DNA of 64,000 bases from Ohtaekwangia sp. GTDB taxonomy: Bacteria > Bacteroidota > Bacteroidia > Cytophagales > Cyclobacteriaceae. This document shows, one piece after another, positions 52,426-62,443 of this stretch. Each line of letters opens with the position of its first letter. Within the stretch, counting starts at the first letter, position 1. Location: contig JAJNPV010000042.1 in NCBI GenBank assembly GCA_021155195.1, positions 1,054,001 to 1,118,000 of the forward strand, given 5' to 3'. The notes under the pieces are model-generated. The model saw only the letters and a program-made list of their open reading frames with translations. It was not told the origin of the DNA and ran no database searches. The translations under genes were made by a program, and so were the position numbers.

Positions 52426-53880
52426 TTATTCTACAATTGTTCCAATCAACGTTCCACTGGTGCAACGTTCAATAAATACATTGACGTATTCGCCTTTCTT
52501 TTTATTTCCTTTCGGGAAAACAGCAACATGGTTCGAAGAAGTTCTTCCTTGCCAGTGATCTGTGCTCTTTTTCGATTCGCCTTCAATCAATACACGCTGG
52601 GTGCTTCCAACATCCAGTTGATGATGAAGGTGTGAATGCTGTCTTTGCTTGGTGATGATTTCTTCTAGTCTTCTATTCTTAACACCTAGCGGAATATCAT
52701 CTGCTAGTTTTTTTGCTGCCGGGGTTCCTGGTCTTTCCGAGTATGAAAACATATAGGCGTAATCATATTTTACAAGATCCATCAATGAAAGCGTATCCTG
52801 ATGTTCCTCTTCTGTTTCGCTGCAGAAGCCTGAGATCATGTCAGACGAAATCCCGCATTCTTCACCAAGTATTGCACGAATGCGTTGAACTTTCTCCAAA
52901 TACCATTCGCGCGTATAGCCGCGATTCATTAATTCTAAAATACGACTGTTACCGCTTTGGGCAGGGAGGTGAATGTACTTGCAGATGTTTTCGTACTTGG
53001 CCATCACATGAAGTACCTCATCCGTAATGTCCTTAGGATGTGAAGTGGAGAACCTGATTCTTAAGTCGGAATTCACTTGTGCCACCAACTCCAACAAGTT
53101 GGCAAACGTAACAACCTGCTGAATGCCATTCTTTTCAAGTCGTGCTTTATTATTTTCTTCAGCACTCCATTTATAAGAGTCTACATTTTGACCTAACAGG
53201 GTCACTTCGCGAAAGCCACGATTGAAAAGATCATGCGCTTCAGCAACAATAGATTGTGGATCGCGACTTCTTTCACGGCCTCGTGTATAAGGAACCACAC
53301 AGAATGAACACATATTATCACATCCGCGCATGATGGAGATGAATGCAGTAACTCCGTTTGTTCCTAGTCGAACGGGAGTGATGTCGCCATACGTTTCTTC
53401 GCGTGATAAAAATGTATTAACTGCTTTATCGCCATCATCTACTTTTGCTATAAGGGTGGGTAAATCGCGATAAGCATCAGGACCGGCAACCAAGTCAACA
53501 ATTTTTTCTTCTTCAAGCAATTGAGTTTTCAGGCGCTCTGCCATACAACCCAAAATACCCACCATCATTTCAGGCTTCTTTTTCTTAAAGCCCTGAATTT
53601 GAGTAAGACGGTTGCGAACAGTTTGTTCTGCTTTTTCGCGGATGGAACAGGTATTTAGAAAAACAACATCGGCCTGCGCAAGATCGGAAGTAGTATCAAA
53701 ACCATCATTTTCAAGAATTGAGGCTACGATCTCGCTATCAGAGAAATTCATCTGGCAGCCATAGCTTTCTATGTACAGTTTTCTGTTTTTACCGGTATTG
53801 GTTTCATTAGTTACTCGAATAGCCTCAATGGCCGGGCTTTCCCCTTCAATAATTCCTATATCTTCAATCAAATTCTTCAT
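52426..53880 (-). CDS. miaB: tRNA-2-methylthio-N6-dimethylallyladenosine synthase
   Basis: A 484-residue radical-SAM methylthiotransferase. The N-terminal UPF0004 domain carries the three cysteines of the auxiliary cluster (C42 in YGCQMNFSDSE, C78 in LNTCSIREKAE, C112 in LGCMAERL). The radical SAM cluster is C187-x3-C191-x2-C194 (CDNMCSFCVVPYTRGRE). A TRAM-like C-terminus (VLIEGESKKSTDHWQGRTSS) completes it. It adds a methylthio group to i6A37 of tRNAs. First gene of a minus-strand unit with the sigma-54 activator and lptE. Confidence 0.96.
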   Translation of the reverse strand: MKNLIEDIGIIEGESPAIEAIRVTNETNTGKNRKLYIESYGCQMNFSDSEIVASILENDGFDTTSDLAQADVVFLNTCSIREKAEQTVRNRLTQIQGFKKKKPEMMVGILGCMAERLKTQLLEEEKIVDLVAGPDAYRDLPTLIAKVDDGDKAVNTFLSREETYGDITPVRLGTNGVTAFISIMRGCDNMCSFCVVPYTRGRERSRDPQSIVAEAHDLFNRGFREVTLLGQNVDSYKWSAEENNKARLEKNGIQQVVTFANLLELVAQVNSDLRIRFSTSHPKDITDEVLHVMAKYENICKYIHLPAQSGNSRILELMNRGYTREWYLEKVQRIRAILGEECGISSDMISGFCSETEEEHQDTLSLMDLVKYDYAYMFSYSERPGTPAAKKLADDIPLGVKNRRLEEIITKQRQHSHLHHQLDVGSTQRVLIEGESKKSTDHWQGRTSSNHVAVFPKGNKKKGEYVNVFIERCTSGTLIGTIVE

Positions 53881-54014
53881 TTACACAACTTTGAAACGCA
53901 AAATTAACACATTTTACGCTTTTTGGTGACATCTTGTCAGTTACGATTTTACATTTCTTAATCGGGTTGGTTTAAGACTATTTTCAAGTAGTTTTAGCCT
54001 TGATTCTCGAAAAA

Positions 54015-54524
54015 ATGGCAATTGTTAAAACAGTGAGGGGTTTCACCCCAAAGTTTGGAGCAAACTACTTTTTGGCTGACAATGCTGTGGTGGTGGGCGA
54101 TGTTACAATGGGTGATAATTGCACAGTTTGGTTTAACGCGGTAGTGCGAGGCGATGTTAATTCAATAACAATTGGCGACAACACAAACATTCAGGATGGA
54201 GCTATTATTCATTGCACATATCAGCAAGCAAAAACGGTGATAGGAAGTAATGTTTCAATCGCTCACAATGCAATTGTTCATGGGTGTACTGTGGAAGATA
54301 ATGTGCTAATAGGGATGAGTGCTGTTATCATGGATCATGCAGTAATAGGAGCAGGGTCAGTGATTGCAGCAGGAGCAATGGTACTTCCTAAAACAATTGT
54401 AGAGCCAGGAAGTGTTTATGCGGGTGTTCCTGCAAAGAGAGTAAAGGATGTGGGTGAGGAGATGAAGGCTGTTATTGTTCGCACCGCAAAAAATTATCCG
54501 ATGTATGCCGAGTGGTTTAAGTAA
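54015..54524 (+). CDS. Gamma-carbonic-anhydrase-like hexapeptide-repeat protein
   Basis: A 169-residue left-handed beta-helix protein from the ATG at 54015 (MAIVKTVRGF). A TTG-started form from 54000 is less likely. Hexapeptide repeats run throughout (VGDVTMGDNCTVWFNAVVRG, IGDNTNIQDG). Three histidines in the metal-site positions (IIHCTY, SIAHNAIVHGC) match gamma-class carbonic anhydrases and the YrdA/PaaY group. Activity as carbonic anhydrase is not assured by sequence. Confidence 0.88.
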   Translation: MAIVKTVRGFTPKFGANYFLADNAVVVGDVTMGDNCTVWFNAVVRGDVNSITIGDNTNIQDGAIIHCTYQQAKTVIGSNVSIAHNAIVHGCTVEDNVLIGMSAVIMDHAVIGAGSVIAAGAMVLPKTIVEPGSVYAGVPAKRVKDVGEEMKAVIVRTAKNYPMYAEWFK

Positions 54525-54543
54525 AGATTCTAATTCGAGATTA

Positions 54544-55092
54544 ATGAAAAACAAAGGGTTCGATAAGGAGACCATCGCTGAATACAAAAAAAAGATAAGC
54601 ACTTCGGGTAAGAATTTCATTCATGATGAAGAGGAGGAGAATTCTGATGAGTACGCACACTTCTTTTTTGTTGGAACTCATGAAGGAGAGGAAGTCATTT
54701 TCGATAGTGTTCTTTACACGCTTCGGCTTCAGCATGAAAGTGAACTCTTTGATGTAGCCGAGCAGAGGGCTTCCAAGCGGTTTCCCCATTATGAAAAGAT
54801 CAGTTATGAGGAAGATGAAAACGGAGATCTTAAAACGCTTAGCAGTCAGGAAGAGGAGATTGGTCTTTATCTGGCCGAAGTAATGGTCGAGTTACAGGAA
54901 GAAGATTCACTAAAGGTAAGCGAGCACGTTGATTTAGATTTGGATCATGGATTTGGTATTGGCTTAGATGCAGGGTTGCATATTGAATTTGTGACCCCGG
55001 AAATTATTCAGCGATTTATTGAGGATTTCAATGCGGATACGCTTTCATTGGATGATACGCTGTATTCATTTCAGTTGGAAACTGACGATTGA
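54544..55092 (+). CDS. Conserved hypothetical protein
   Basis: 182 residues from the ATG at 54544, 19 bp after the previous gene; the longer frame from 54475 overlaps it and is unlikely. The protein is strongly acidic (DEEEENSDEYAHFFFVGTHE), with helical and beta segments and no recognised domain. I recall similar proteins in Cytophagales of unknown function. Probably cytoplasmic. Confidence 0.7.
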   Translation: MKNKGFDKETIAEYKKKISTSGKNFIHDEEEENSDEYAHFFFVGTHEGEEVIFDSVLYTLRLQHESELFDVAEQRASKRFPHYEKISYEEDENGDLKTLSSQEEEIGLYLAEVMVELQEEDSLKVSEHVDLDLDHGFGIGLDAGLHIEFVTPEIIQRFIEDFNADTLSLDDTLYSFQLETDD

Positions 55093-55166
55093 ATTTATCC
55101 ATTCCATTAAATAGAAAATTCCCAAATAAACATATCTTTGCGCCCCTAAATAAGTATTTATAACGC

Positions 55167-55796
55167 ATGAAAAATCTTTCTCTCGCCCTAAGTTCACTCG
55201 CATTGGTGGCTGTTGGGGTTTTGTATTTCCTTCACTTTTCCTCAGCAGGAGCGTCCTCATCTTCCTCTGAGGTTGTAAGGCCAGGCGATTTCCAAATGGC
55301 CTATATAAATTCAGATTCTGTGCTTAAGCATTACGAGTTTGTTAAAGTGAACATGGAGAAGCTTGAGGCAAAAGGAAAAAAATTAGATCAAGATCTCCAG
55401 AACCGGGCACAAAGTTTACAAAATGATATTACTGCTTACCAACGTAACTATGGCAATATGACCATTGGACAGGCGAAAGCTGTTGAAGAAGACCTTGGCA
55501 AGAAACGTCAAAATCTGGAAATGTATCAACGTGGACTTGAGCAGGATTTAATGACTGAGCAATCAGCCATGACGGAGGATTTATATAAAAAAATTACTGC
55601 TTACTTAAAGGTTTATGCGGAGCAGAAGCAACTTCAAGTTGTGTTTAAGTATAATCCCGGGAGCGACCTTTTGTACGGAGGAGCAGGCATTGATATAACC
55701 AGCGAAGTGATTGCAGGGCTGAATGATCAATATAAGAAAGATCAAGCAGCAGGGGCAAACGTAAAATCAGATTCCACAGCAGCTAAGAAAAAGTAA
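55167..55796 (+). CDS. OmpH/Skp-family periplasmic chaperone-like protein
   Basis: A 209-residue protein with an N-terminal signal/anchor (ALSSLALVAVGVLYFLHF), a short beta strand MAYINSDSVLKHYEFVK and a long coiled coil (about 65-150, NRAQSLQNDITAYQRNYGNM). It returns to a strand (LQVVFKYNPGSDLLYGGAGI) and ends in a lysine-rich tail. This is the Skp/OmpH layout, which chaperones outer-membrane proteins across the periplasm. Terminator follows. Confidence 0.88.
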   Translation: MKNLSLALSSLALVAVGVLYFLHFSSAGASSSSSEVVRPGDFQMAYINSDSVLKHYEFVKVNMEKLEAKGKKLDQDLQNRAQSLQNDITAYQRNYGNMTIGQAKAVEEDLGKKRQNLEMYQRGLEQDLMTEQSAMTEDLYKKITAYLKVYAEQKQLQVVFKYNPGSDLLYGGAGIDITSEVIAGLNDQYKKDQAAGANVKSDSTAAKKK

Positions 55797-55818
55797 GTTA
55801 AGTATTACAACCTATTAC

Positions 55819-55853
55819 AGCCATCCAATAAAAATTTTGGGTGGCTTTTTTTG
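55819..55853 (+). terminator. Rho-independent terminator
   Basis: AGCCATCCAA / TTGGGTGGCT, one G-T pair, followed by a run of eight T. It ends the OmpH-like gene. Confidence 0.88.
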
Positions 55854-55947
55854 TTTCCTATTTTATGTTCTAATTTCAAATCGTGAAATACCCACGACAA
55901 AGAAGTTATTGTGTAGTGAATGACACCTTATTAAAATGCGCTATTAA

Positions 55948-58900
55948 ATGAAAAAAAATGCGCTGGCATTTTTAGGTATTAGAGACGATGAGCAAACACA
56001 AATTGTGTTGATGCTCGCTACAGGTTTTTTTATCGGTATTTTTATTGCCACTTATCAAGTAACGGCAGAATCTCTCTTCTTAAATAAACTTAGTGATCAG
56101 TTAGATAAAGCCTTTTTGATCTCCGGTGTTTTAGGGATTGTGTCGACCATTATCTTTTCATTTTTTCAAAATCGCATCCGGTTTGTAACGCTTACTATTG
56201 TCAGCATTGTGCTGATCGTATTATCCACATTTGGGTTGTATTATTTTTACCACAACTCCAATGAGAACATTCAGAATGGAACCTTGTTCCTTATGTATTG
56301 CTTGATTGGACCAATGACTGCCATATTACTCCTTTGCTATTGGGGTATCTTTGGTAGGTTATTCAATTTTAAACAATCAAAGCGGATAATTGGATGGATA
56401 GATACAGGTCAATTGATTGCAATTATCCTGGCAAACTTCCTGATCCCGTTTACTTCAAACCTATTTCCTGACACCTCTAACTATTTGATGGTCTGTAATA
56501 TAAGTATTATGGGTTCATTGGTATGTTTAGTAATTATTGCCATCAAATATGACTTAGCCAAAGTAAGCAATGATCCATCAATTCGGGCTGAAAGCAAGTT
56601 TTCAAAAATATTTAAAGATCGATACATCGTGCTGCTGAGTGTGTTTCTGATTATCTCTATGGTCACCTTCAGTTTTAATCAATTCACCTTTCAAACTTTG
56701 CTCAATAAGCAGTATCCCGATCAGCGTGACTTAACAAACTTTTTGGCTTTTTTCAATGGAGCTATTTATGCCCTAAGTTTGTTTATGCAACTGTTTGTGA
56801 ATGACTTCATCATGAGAACTTACGGGATTCGCATTTCATTGTTTGCACTACCAGCGGTTGTCGCTTTGCTATCAGTTGGTGCTTTGTTAACGGGCGGTTT
56901 ATTTGGTTATAGTTTCGACACTAGCCCTCAAACCTATATTTACTTTTTCCTATTTGTAGCAGTTACCCGCCTTTTTAATAGTATGATAAAAGATTCTTTA
57001 GAGAATCCAGTTTACAAGTTACTATTTATTCCGCTTGATAGCCGATTTCGGTTTAGTATTCAGACTAAAGTGGAAGGTGTTGTAAATGAGTCGGGAAGAT
57101 TTATTGCCGGTATTTTTATTTTCCTTTTTGCGTTAGCTCCATTCTTTAAAATTATCTGGGTTCCAGTAATCGTGCTTGGATTAGTGCTAGCCTACTTTAA
57201 AGTAATACAGAGTCTTTATCAGGAGTACAAAAAAAAGATCCGATTAAAGCTGGAACATGGAGATGGGCATCAGGAAAAACTTGAAGTTGGATATTCTGAA
57301 ATAACGAGTCGATTGGAGGAACACCTTGTTAATGAGGATCCAACAAAAGCAGTTTTTTCCTTTAAACTTTTAGAAAAGATTGATCCTTCAAAAACTTCTG
57401 TTTGGGTAAATATCCTGATGAAAAATCAAGCAGAGAATGCAAAGGAGTATGCACAAAAGAAAATGAATGAATTAAAAGGGTTATCAGTTTCTGATAATTA
57501 TGTAATACGGCTGGATAAAACCAAGGCAGATAATGAGAAGAAGAATGTGTTATCCAAAATAGATCTTGAATTGATATTGAATAGTGGCGGTGATGTACAA
57601 AAGGCTCGCATTCAAAGACTTGCCCGATCTCAAAACGTAAATGACAGGCATTACAGTGCAGAATTATTGTTGCATTCTCAGAATAAAGAAAACATATCTT
57701 TTTTAATTGAACTTCTGCATGACAATGAACCAAAAGTTCGAAGCGTTGCCATCAAAACTGCCATAAAGAAATATGATAATGAAGTAATTGCTTCTTTAAT
57801 TGAAAATCTTGGAAATGTAACCCACAGCATTGAGGCGATGAATGCCCTTATCTTGATTGGCGATCCGGCATTGCCGCTGCTGGATAATTCCTTTTATCGA
57901 TCAGGCCAAAGTTCTCAAATCATGCTTCGACTGGTGCAAATTATAGGAGCAATTGGAGGGCAGCGAGCCAAGGATTTGCTGTGGAACAAAATTGATTACC
58001 CCGATAAGGTGATTGTTTCTGAAGTTCTGTTGGCATTGGGCGAATCCGGTTTTAAGGCTGGCATGTCGCAAGTAAGCAGGATTAAGTATGCTATTGAATC
58101 GGATATTGCTGATATAACCTGGAATTTAGGGGCAATTCAGGAAATTGAAGAGTCTGACGATTCGGCTGTTGTGAGGGTTGCCCTGAATCGTGAAATACAA
58201 AACGATATAGAGCATATTTATATGCTGCTCGCTATGCTTTACGATACACGATCCATTCAACTGGTGAAGGAAAATATTGAGAGTGGTACAGCCGAAGGAG
58301 TTACTTATGCAGTTGAATTGTTGGATGTTTTTCTTTCAGAGCAATTGAAGCAACAAGTAATTCCCGTTCTGGATGACTTAAGCATTTCTGAAAAAATCAA
58401 ACGCCTTGAAATTTTCTATCCGCGGGTTCAACTAAATAAGAAACTTGTTCTTAAATTCCTGATAAACAGAGACTTTACACAAAGCAACCGCTGGACAAAA
58501 GCTGCGGTTCTACACCTTATCGGCAATCAGCGTATTGAAGAGTTTACGATGGATTTAATTGCTCAGCTTTTTAATCCTGATATGCTAATTTGTGAGACCT
58601 CTGCTGGGGCTTTATATAAAATTAATCCTGACTTGTATCATTCTAATGTAGTTCGGTTAAGGGATGATGTTAAGCGGTCGCTTGATCATTCTATTTTAGA
58701 AAAGTCGGAGAGATCAACACTTATGTATTACGATAAAGTCTTGTTTTTTCAGCAAAGTGAATTGTTTGAAGGCATGGCCGGATTGACTCTATCTTACCTT
58801 GCTGATATTTCATTTACCGTTATGCTTACGCAAGGTCAGGTGCTTGTAATAGATGAGTCTCTTAACAACGACTTTTACATAGTTTATGAAGGTGAAATTG

Positions 58901-59103
58901 ATCATTATGATAAAGATCAATCCGTTACCAGTTATCTGAAAGGGCAGTTTGTGGGTGAGAGATTGTCGGTTGCGGGTTTCGTTAACTCCAACATTTTAAA
59001 AGCCAAAACTGATACAATACTGTTGAAGTTTAATAAGGATCGTTTTTATGAACTTATGGCCAATCATATTAAGTTAGCAAATAAGGTTTTGGAATATATT
59101 TGA
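55948..59103 (+). CDS. NTT/MFS-like membrane domain fused to HEAT repeats and cNMP-binding domain
   Basis: A 1051-residue three-part protein. Residues 1-430 contain about 12 membrane helices in the style of ATP/ADP antiporter-like or MFS proteins (LMLATGFFIGIFIATYQVTA, KDSLENPVYKLLFIPLDSRF). Residues about 450-900 are HEAT-like helical repeats (ELLLHSQNKENISFLIELLH, DNEPKVRSVAIKTAIKKYDN). Residues about 930-1051 resemble a cyclic-nucleotide-binding fold (VMLTQGQVLVIDESLNNDFY, YKGEID-type YEGEIDHYD, LKGQFVGE), though the phosphate-binding cassette is degenerate. The protein may couple a transport or sensing membrane domain to a cytoplasmic scaffold. Function unknown. Confidence 0.85.
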   Translation: MKKNALAFLGIRDDEQTQIVLMLATGFFIGIFIATYQVTAESLFLNKLSDQLDKAFLISGVLGIVSTIIFSFFQNRIRFVTLTIVSIVLIVLSTFGLYYFYHNSNENIQNGTLFLMYCLIGPMTAILLLCYWGIFGRLFNFKQSKRIIGWIDTGQLIAIILANFLIPFTSNLFPDTSNYLMVCNISIMGSLVCLVIIAIKYDLAKVSNDPSIRAESKFSKIFKDRYIVLLSVFLIISMVTFSFNQFTFQTLLNKQYPDQRDLTNFLAFFNGAIYALSLFMQLFVNDFIMRTYGIRISLFALPAVVALLSVGALLTGGLFGYSFDTSPQTYIYFFLFVAVTRLFNSMIKDSLENPVYKLLFIPLDSRFRFSIQTKVEGVVNESGRFIAGIFIFLFALAPFFKIIWVPVIVLGLVLAYFKVIQSLYQEYKKKIRLKLEHGDGHQEKLEVGYSEITSRLEEHLVNEDPTKAVFSFKLLEKIDPSKTSVWVNILMKNQAENAKEYAQKKMNELKGLSVSDNYVIRLDKTKADNEKKNVLSKIDLELILNSGGDVQKARIQRLARSQNVNDRHYSAELLLHSQNKENISFLIELLHDNEPKVRSVAIKTAIKKYDNEVIASLIENLGNVTHSIEAMNALILIGDPALPLLDNSFYRSGQSSQIMLRLVQIIGAIGGQRAKDLLWNKIDYPDKVIVSEVLLALGESGFKAGMSQVSRIKYAIESDIADITWNLGAIQEIEESDDSAVVRVALNREIQNDIEHIYMLLAMLYDTRSIQLVKENIESGTAEGVTYAVELLDVFLSEQLKQQVIPVLDDLSISEKIKRLEIFYPRVQLNKKLVLKFLINRDFTQSNRWTKAAVLHLIGNQRIEEFTMDLIAQLFNPDMLICETSAGALYKINPDLYHSNVVRLRDDVKRSLDHSILEKSERSTLMYYDKVLFFQQSELFEGMAGLTLSYLADISFTVMLTQGQVLVIDESLNNDFYIVYEGEIDHYDKDQSVTSYLKGQFVGERLSVAGFVNSNILKAKTDTILLKFNKDRFYELMANHIKLANKVLEYI

Positions 59104-59236
59104 TTTTAGCTTATTTTTCACAGATTTTTTAAACTGAACTGGGATTAAGACTATTTTTTAAGCTTTGATTACTCAAGTAAAATATCCTGAAATCCCCTTA
59201 TTTTAGTAAATTTCTGGTGTTACCGTTTCGAAAAGG

Positions 59237-62200
59237 ATGCTGAACTATTCACTTCAGGCTGGCGATTTGAATGACTCCTCACAGGATGCTCTTTATCCTA
59301 TTGAGCAGGTAGGTTCGAATCCATTTCCTGGCTTGCGTCCTTTTACAATAGATGATAGCCACCTGTTTTTTGGTCGCGAAGGGCAGGTTGATGAAGTACT
59401 TCTCAAACTATATCAACATCGGTCGGTAACCATAATGGGTTATTCAGGAAGCGGTAAGTCGAGTTTGATGTATTGCGGATTAATTCCTGTTTTGTACGGT
59501 GGATTTATGACCGACTCGGGTCCGCATTGGAAGATAATAACAATTCGTCCTGGTAATTCCCCAATTGAAAACCTATGTCAATCTGCTGTTAACTTTCTGC
59601 TGGAAGAAGGGCGCATTGCGCCTGAAGATAAGCAGATTCATAAAGCTATTATCAATTCAGTTTTAAGGAGTAGCTCGCAAGGCCTCGTAGAACTCACTAA
59701 ATATTTGCAGTCATCGAGTAATGACAATGTTTTCTTTTTGGTTGATCAGTTTGAAGAATTATTCAGGTACAAAGATTCTGGTGATGATGAATTTGTAAAT
59801 GAAGCAACGGCATATGTAAATCTATTGCTGGAAGCAACTGCCCAGCGCGAAGTCCCGGCCTTTATGGCACTGAGCATGCGGTCAGATTTTATCGGAGCTT
59901 GTTCATCGTTCCCGGGGTTAACCCAGATGATCAACGAAAGCAATTATCTGGTGCCACAGATGACACGGGAACAAAAGCGCATGGCCATTGAGGGCCCGAT
60001 TGCGGTGGGTGGCGGAAGGATTTCACAACGGTTAGTAAAACGTTTACTCAGCGACATTGGTGACAATCAAGATCAACTTCCTATTCTTCAACATGCGCTC
60101 ATGCGCACATGGGATTACTGGGTAGCTAACCGCGAAGAAGGTGAACCGATTGATATTCGCCATTACAACGCCATTGGTAGAATAGGTCAGGCACTTTCGC
60201 TTCACGCGAATGAAGCGTATGATGAGTTGTCAATTCAAGAGCGTGAAATAGCTGAGGTACTTTTTAAAGTAATCACTGAGAAAAATTCAGAAGGACTTGA
60301 AATGCGAAGGCCTGCAAAAATCGCAGAAGTTGCAGCATTAGCTCAGGTGCCCGATGATCTGGTGATAGGTGTAGTCGAAAAATTCAGAAAACCGGGCCGA
60401 TCCTTCTTGATGCCAGGCATGCACGTTACGTTGAAGCCAACTTCGGTGGTTGAACTTTCGCACGAAAGTTTCATGCGCATTTGGATTCGCCTTTCAACCT
60501 GGGTGGATGAAGAACATGAGTCTGCACAAATGTATCGAAGAGTATCGGATGCTGCAGCCATGTATCAGATAGGCAAAACGAGTCTATGGCGTCCACCTGA
60601 CTTGCAGCTTGCACTAAACTGGCAAAAGAAGCAAAAGCCTACTCGGCAATGGGCACAGCGTTATGATATCGCCTTTGAGCGAGCCATTGTGTTTCTTGAT
60701 ACCAGCCGTATTACTTATGAGGCGGAATTAAAAAATCAGGAAATGTTGCAGCGCAGAATGCTGCAGCGCGCTCGGATAACGAATTTGATTCTTGCGCTTC
60801 TCTTGTTGATCGCAACTGGATTCTTTGTGTATGGATTTTTCCAAAAGATAGATGCTGATAGACAGCGAGATTTTGCTGAAAGTAGAAGAACAGAGGCAGA
60901 AGCTGCTAAGAAGACAGCTGAAGAACAAACAAAAATTGCAACGGATAGATTAACAGTAATCGAGGATCAAAAGAATAAATTAGATCAACAATATAAGGAG
61001 CTTCAATTAACAACTGAAAACTACAGATTGGCAGTAATCGAGGCGAATGCACAAAAAAACCGCGCTGAGAGAAATGAAAAAGAAGCCTTTATTCAGAGAG
61101 ATAGTGCACAGATTGCAAGAGCCGAGGCATTAAAAAATTTAGATTCAGCCACTGTTAACTATAATAAGTCATTAAGGCTTCTGATGTTAGCCAAGGCTCA
61201 ATCCCTGGCAGCAAAGTCGGAAGGTATAGATGATCCTCAACTAGCGGGATTAACTTCTATGCAAGGGTATTTATATCACACAAAATATGAAGGAAAGAAA
61301 TATGACCCCTACATTTTCAGAGGATTATATTATTCTTTGGCTAAACTGAATGGGTACAATTACAACGCGGTTAAAATTTCAGGGGGTGGTAAAAACAGAA
61401 TGTATACGATTGCTGTTTCAGGAACCTCAACCTCATTTTATACAACCGGTAGTGATGGAAAGATTGTGAAAGGAGATTATCTGAATCCTGACGTAAAGAG
61501 TACCACTATCTATGAAAACAAAGGCTTCCCAAATAAAGTATTAGCATTGAGTAAAGATGAGAAATACTTAGTTAACGGAAGTGATTCAAGTTACATTGAA
61601 ATTATTAATCTCACCTCTCCTTCAAAACCTAAACGAGTGGAAGGCCATACCCGCTTTGTTACTGATATTGAATTTATGCCTGATAATTCAGGATTTATTA
61701 CCACATCAGCGGACAGATCACTGAGATTTACAAACCAAGAAAGCGGTGTTAGTAGAAAAATTCTTTCACTGCCCTACGAGTTAAAATCAATAGACATTAG
61801 CCCCAATGGAAAACAATTAGTTGGAGTATCTTCCTCAGGGAAAATGGTTTTGGTTGACTTATCAACTAATTCATACAAAGAAATTTGGAATGATGAATCT
61901 TCTTTAAAATTGAAAGACAGCACCAAATCAATTACTGTAAGCAATCGAATTTTATCAGTAGCGTGGAGCCCAAATAGTCAATTGATTGCTTTTGGTGTAG
62001 AGGTATTGAATGAACGAAGGCAACCCGTTCGAGGGATTGTTAAACTTTATAATCTCCAAACTAAAAATGTAAAAGAGCTTACGGGTCATAAGTCCGGAAT
62101 TGCAGATCTTGAATTCAGTCCTGACGGATCGTTGCTTGCCAGTGCGGGCTTAGATAGCAAACTTCAAATGTGGGTGGTGGATCATCCAGAAGATCTACCA

Positions 62201-62443
62201 ATCATTATGGATAACAACAATGGCTCAGTGTGGGACGTAGAATTTACAAGAAACTCAAAATACTTAATAGCATCATGTAATAATGGAGAGATTCGGGTTT
62301 GGCCAACGGATCCACGCATGCTAGCAGAATCTGTTTGTCCTAAGATGGAGCGCAACATGACTAAAGATGAGTGGGATAGTTATGTAGGAAAGGATATTGA
62401 TTTTGAATCAACGTGCCAGAGTCTTCTAATCAATAAGTTTTAA
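59237..62443 (+). CDS. nSTAND NTPase with membrane helix, coiled coil and WD40 repeats
   Basis: A 1068-residue STAND-type protein. NPFPGLRPFTIDDSHLFFGR (28-47) is the nSTAND1 lead-in, followed by Walker A GYSGSGKSS (68-76) and Walker B FFLVDQFEELF. A winged-helix region follows, then a membrane helix near 515-535 (NLILALLLLIATGFFVYGFF), a coiled coil (about 540-640) and WD40 repeats (EGHTRFVTDIEFMPDNSGFI, GHKSGIADLEFSPDGSLLAS, SVWDVEFTRNSKYLIASC). STAND proteins couple signal recognition to oligomerisation. The next gene overlaps its stop (TAATG). Confidence 0.92.
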   Translation: MLNYSLQAGDLNDSSQDALYPIEQVGSNPFPGLRPFTIDDSHLFFGREGQVDEVLLKLYQHRSVTIMGYSGSGKSSLMYCGLIPVLYGGFMTDSGPHWKIITIRPGNSPIENLCQSAVNFLLEEGRIAPEDKQIHKAIINSVLRSSSQGLVELTKYLQSSSNDNVFFLVDQFEELFRYKDSGDDEFVNEATAYVNLLLEATAQREVPAFMALSMRSDFIGACSSFPGLTQMINESNYLVPQMTREQKRMAIEGPIAVGGGRISQRLVKRLLSDIGDNQDQLPILQHALMRTWDYWVANREEGEPIDIRHYNAIGRIGQALSLHANEAYDELSIQEREIAEVLFKVITEKNSEGLEMRRPAKIAEVAALAQVPDDLVIGVVEKFRKPGRSFLMPGMHVTLKPTSVVELSHESFMRIWIRLSTWVDEEHESAQMYRRVSDAAAMYQIGKTSLWRPPDLQLALNWQKKQKPTRQWAQRYDIAFERAIVFLDTSRITYEAELKNQEMLQRRMLQRARITNLILALLLLIATGFFVYGFFQKIDADRQRDFAESRRTEAEAAKKTAEEQTKIATDRLTVIEDQKNKLDQQYKELQLTTENYRLAVIEANAQKNRAERNEKEAFIQRDSAQIARAEALKNLDSATVNYNKSLRLLMLAKAQSLAAKSEGIDDPQLAGLTSMQGYLYHTKYEGKKYDPYIFRGLYYSLAKLNGYNYNAVKISGGGKNRMYTIAVSGTSTSFYTTGSDGKIVKGDYLNPDVKSTTIYENKGFPNKVLALSKDEKYLVNGSDSSYIEIINLTSPSKPKRVEGHTRFVTDIEFMPDNSGFITTSADRSLRFTNQESGVSRKILSLPYELKSIDISPNGKQLVGVSSSGKMVLVDLSTNSYKEIWNDESSLKLKDSTKSITVSNRILSVAWSPNSQLIAFGVEVLNERRQPVRGIVKLYNLQTKNVKELTGHKSGIADLEFSPDGSLLASAGLDSKLQMWVVDHPEDLPIIMDNNNGSVWDVEFTRNSKYLIASCNNGEIRVWPTDPRMLAESVCPKMERNMTKDEWDSYVGKDIDFESTCQSLLINKF

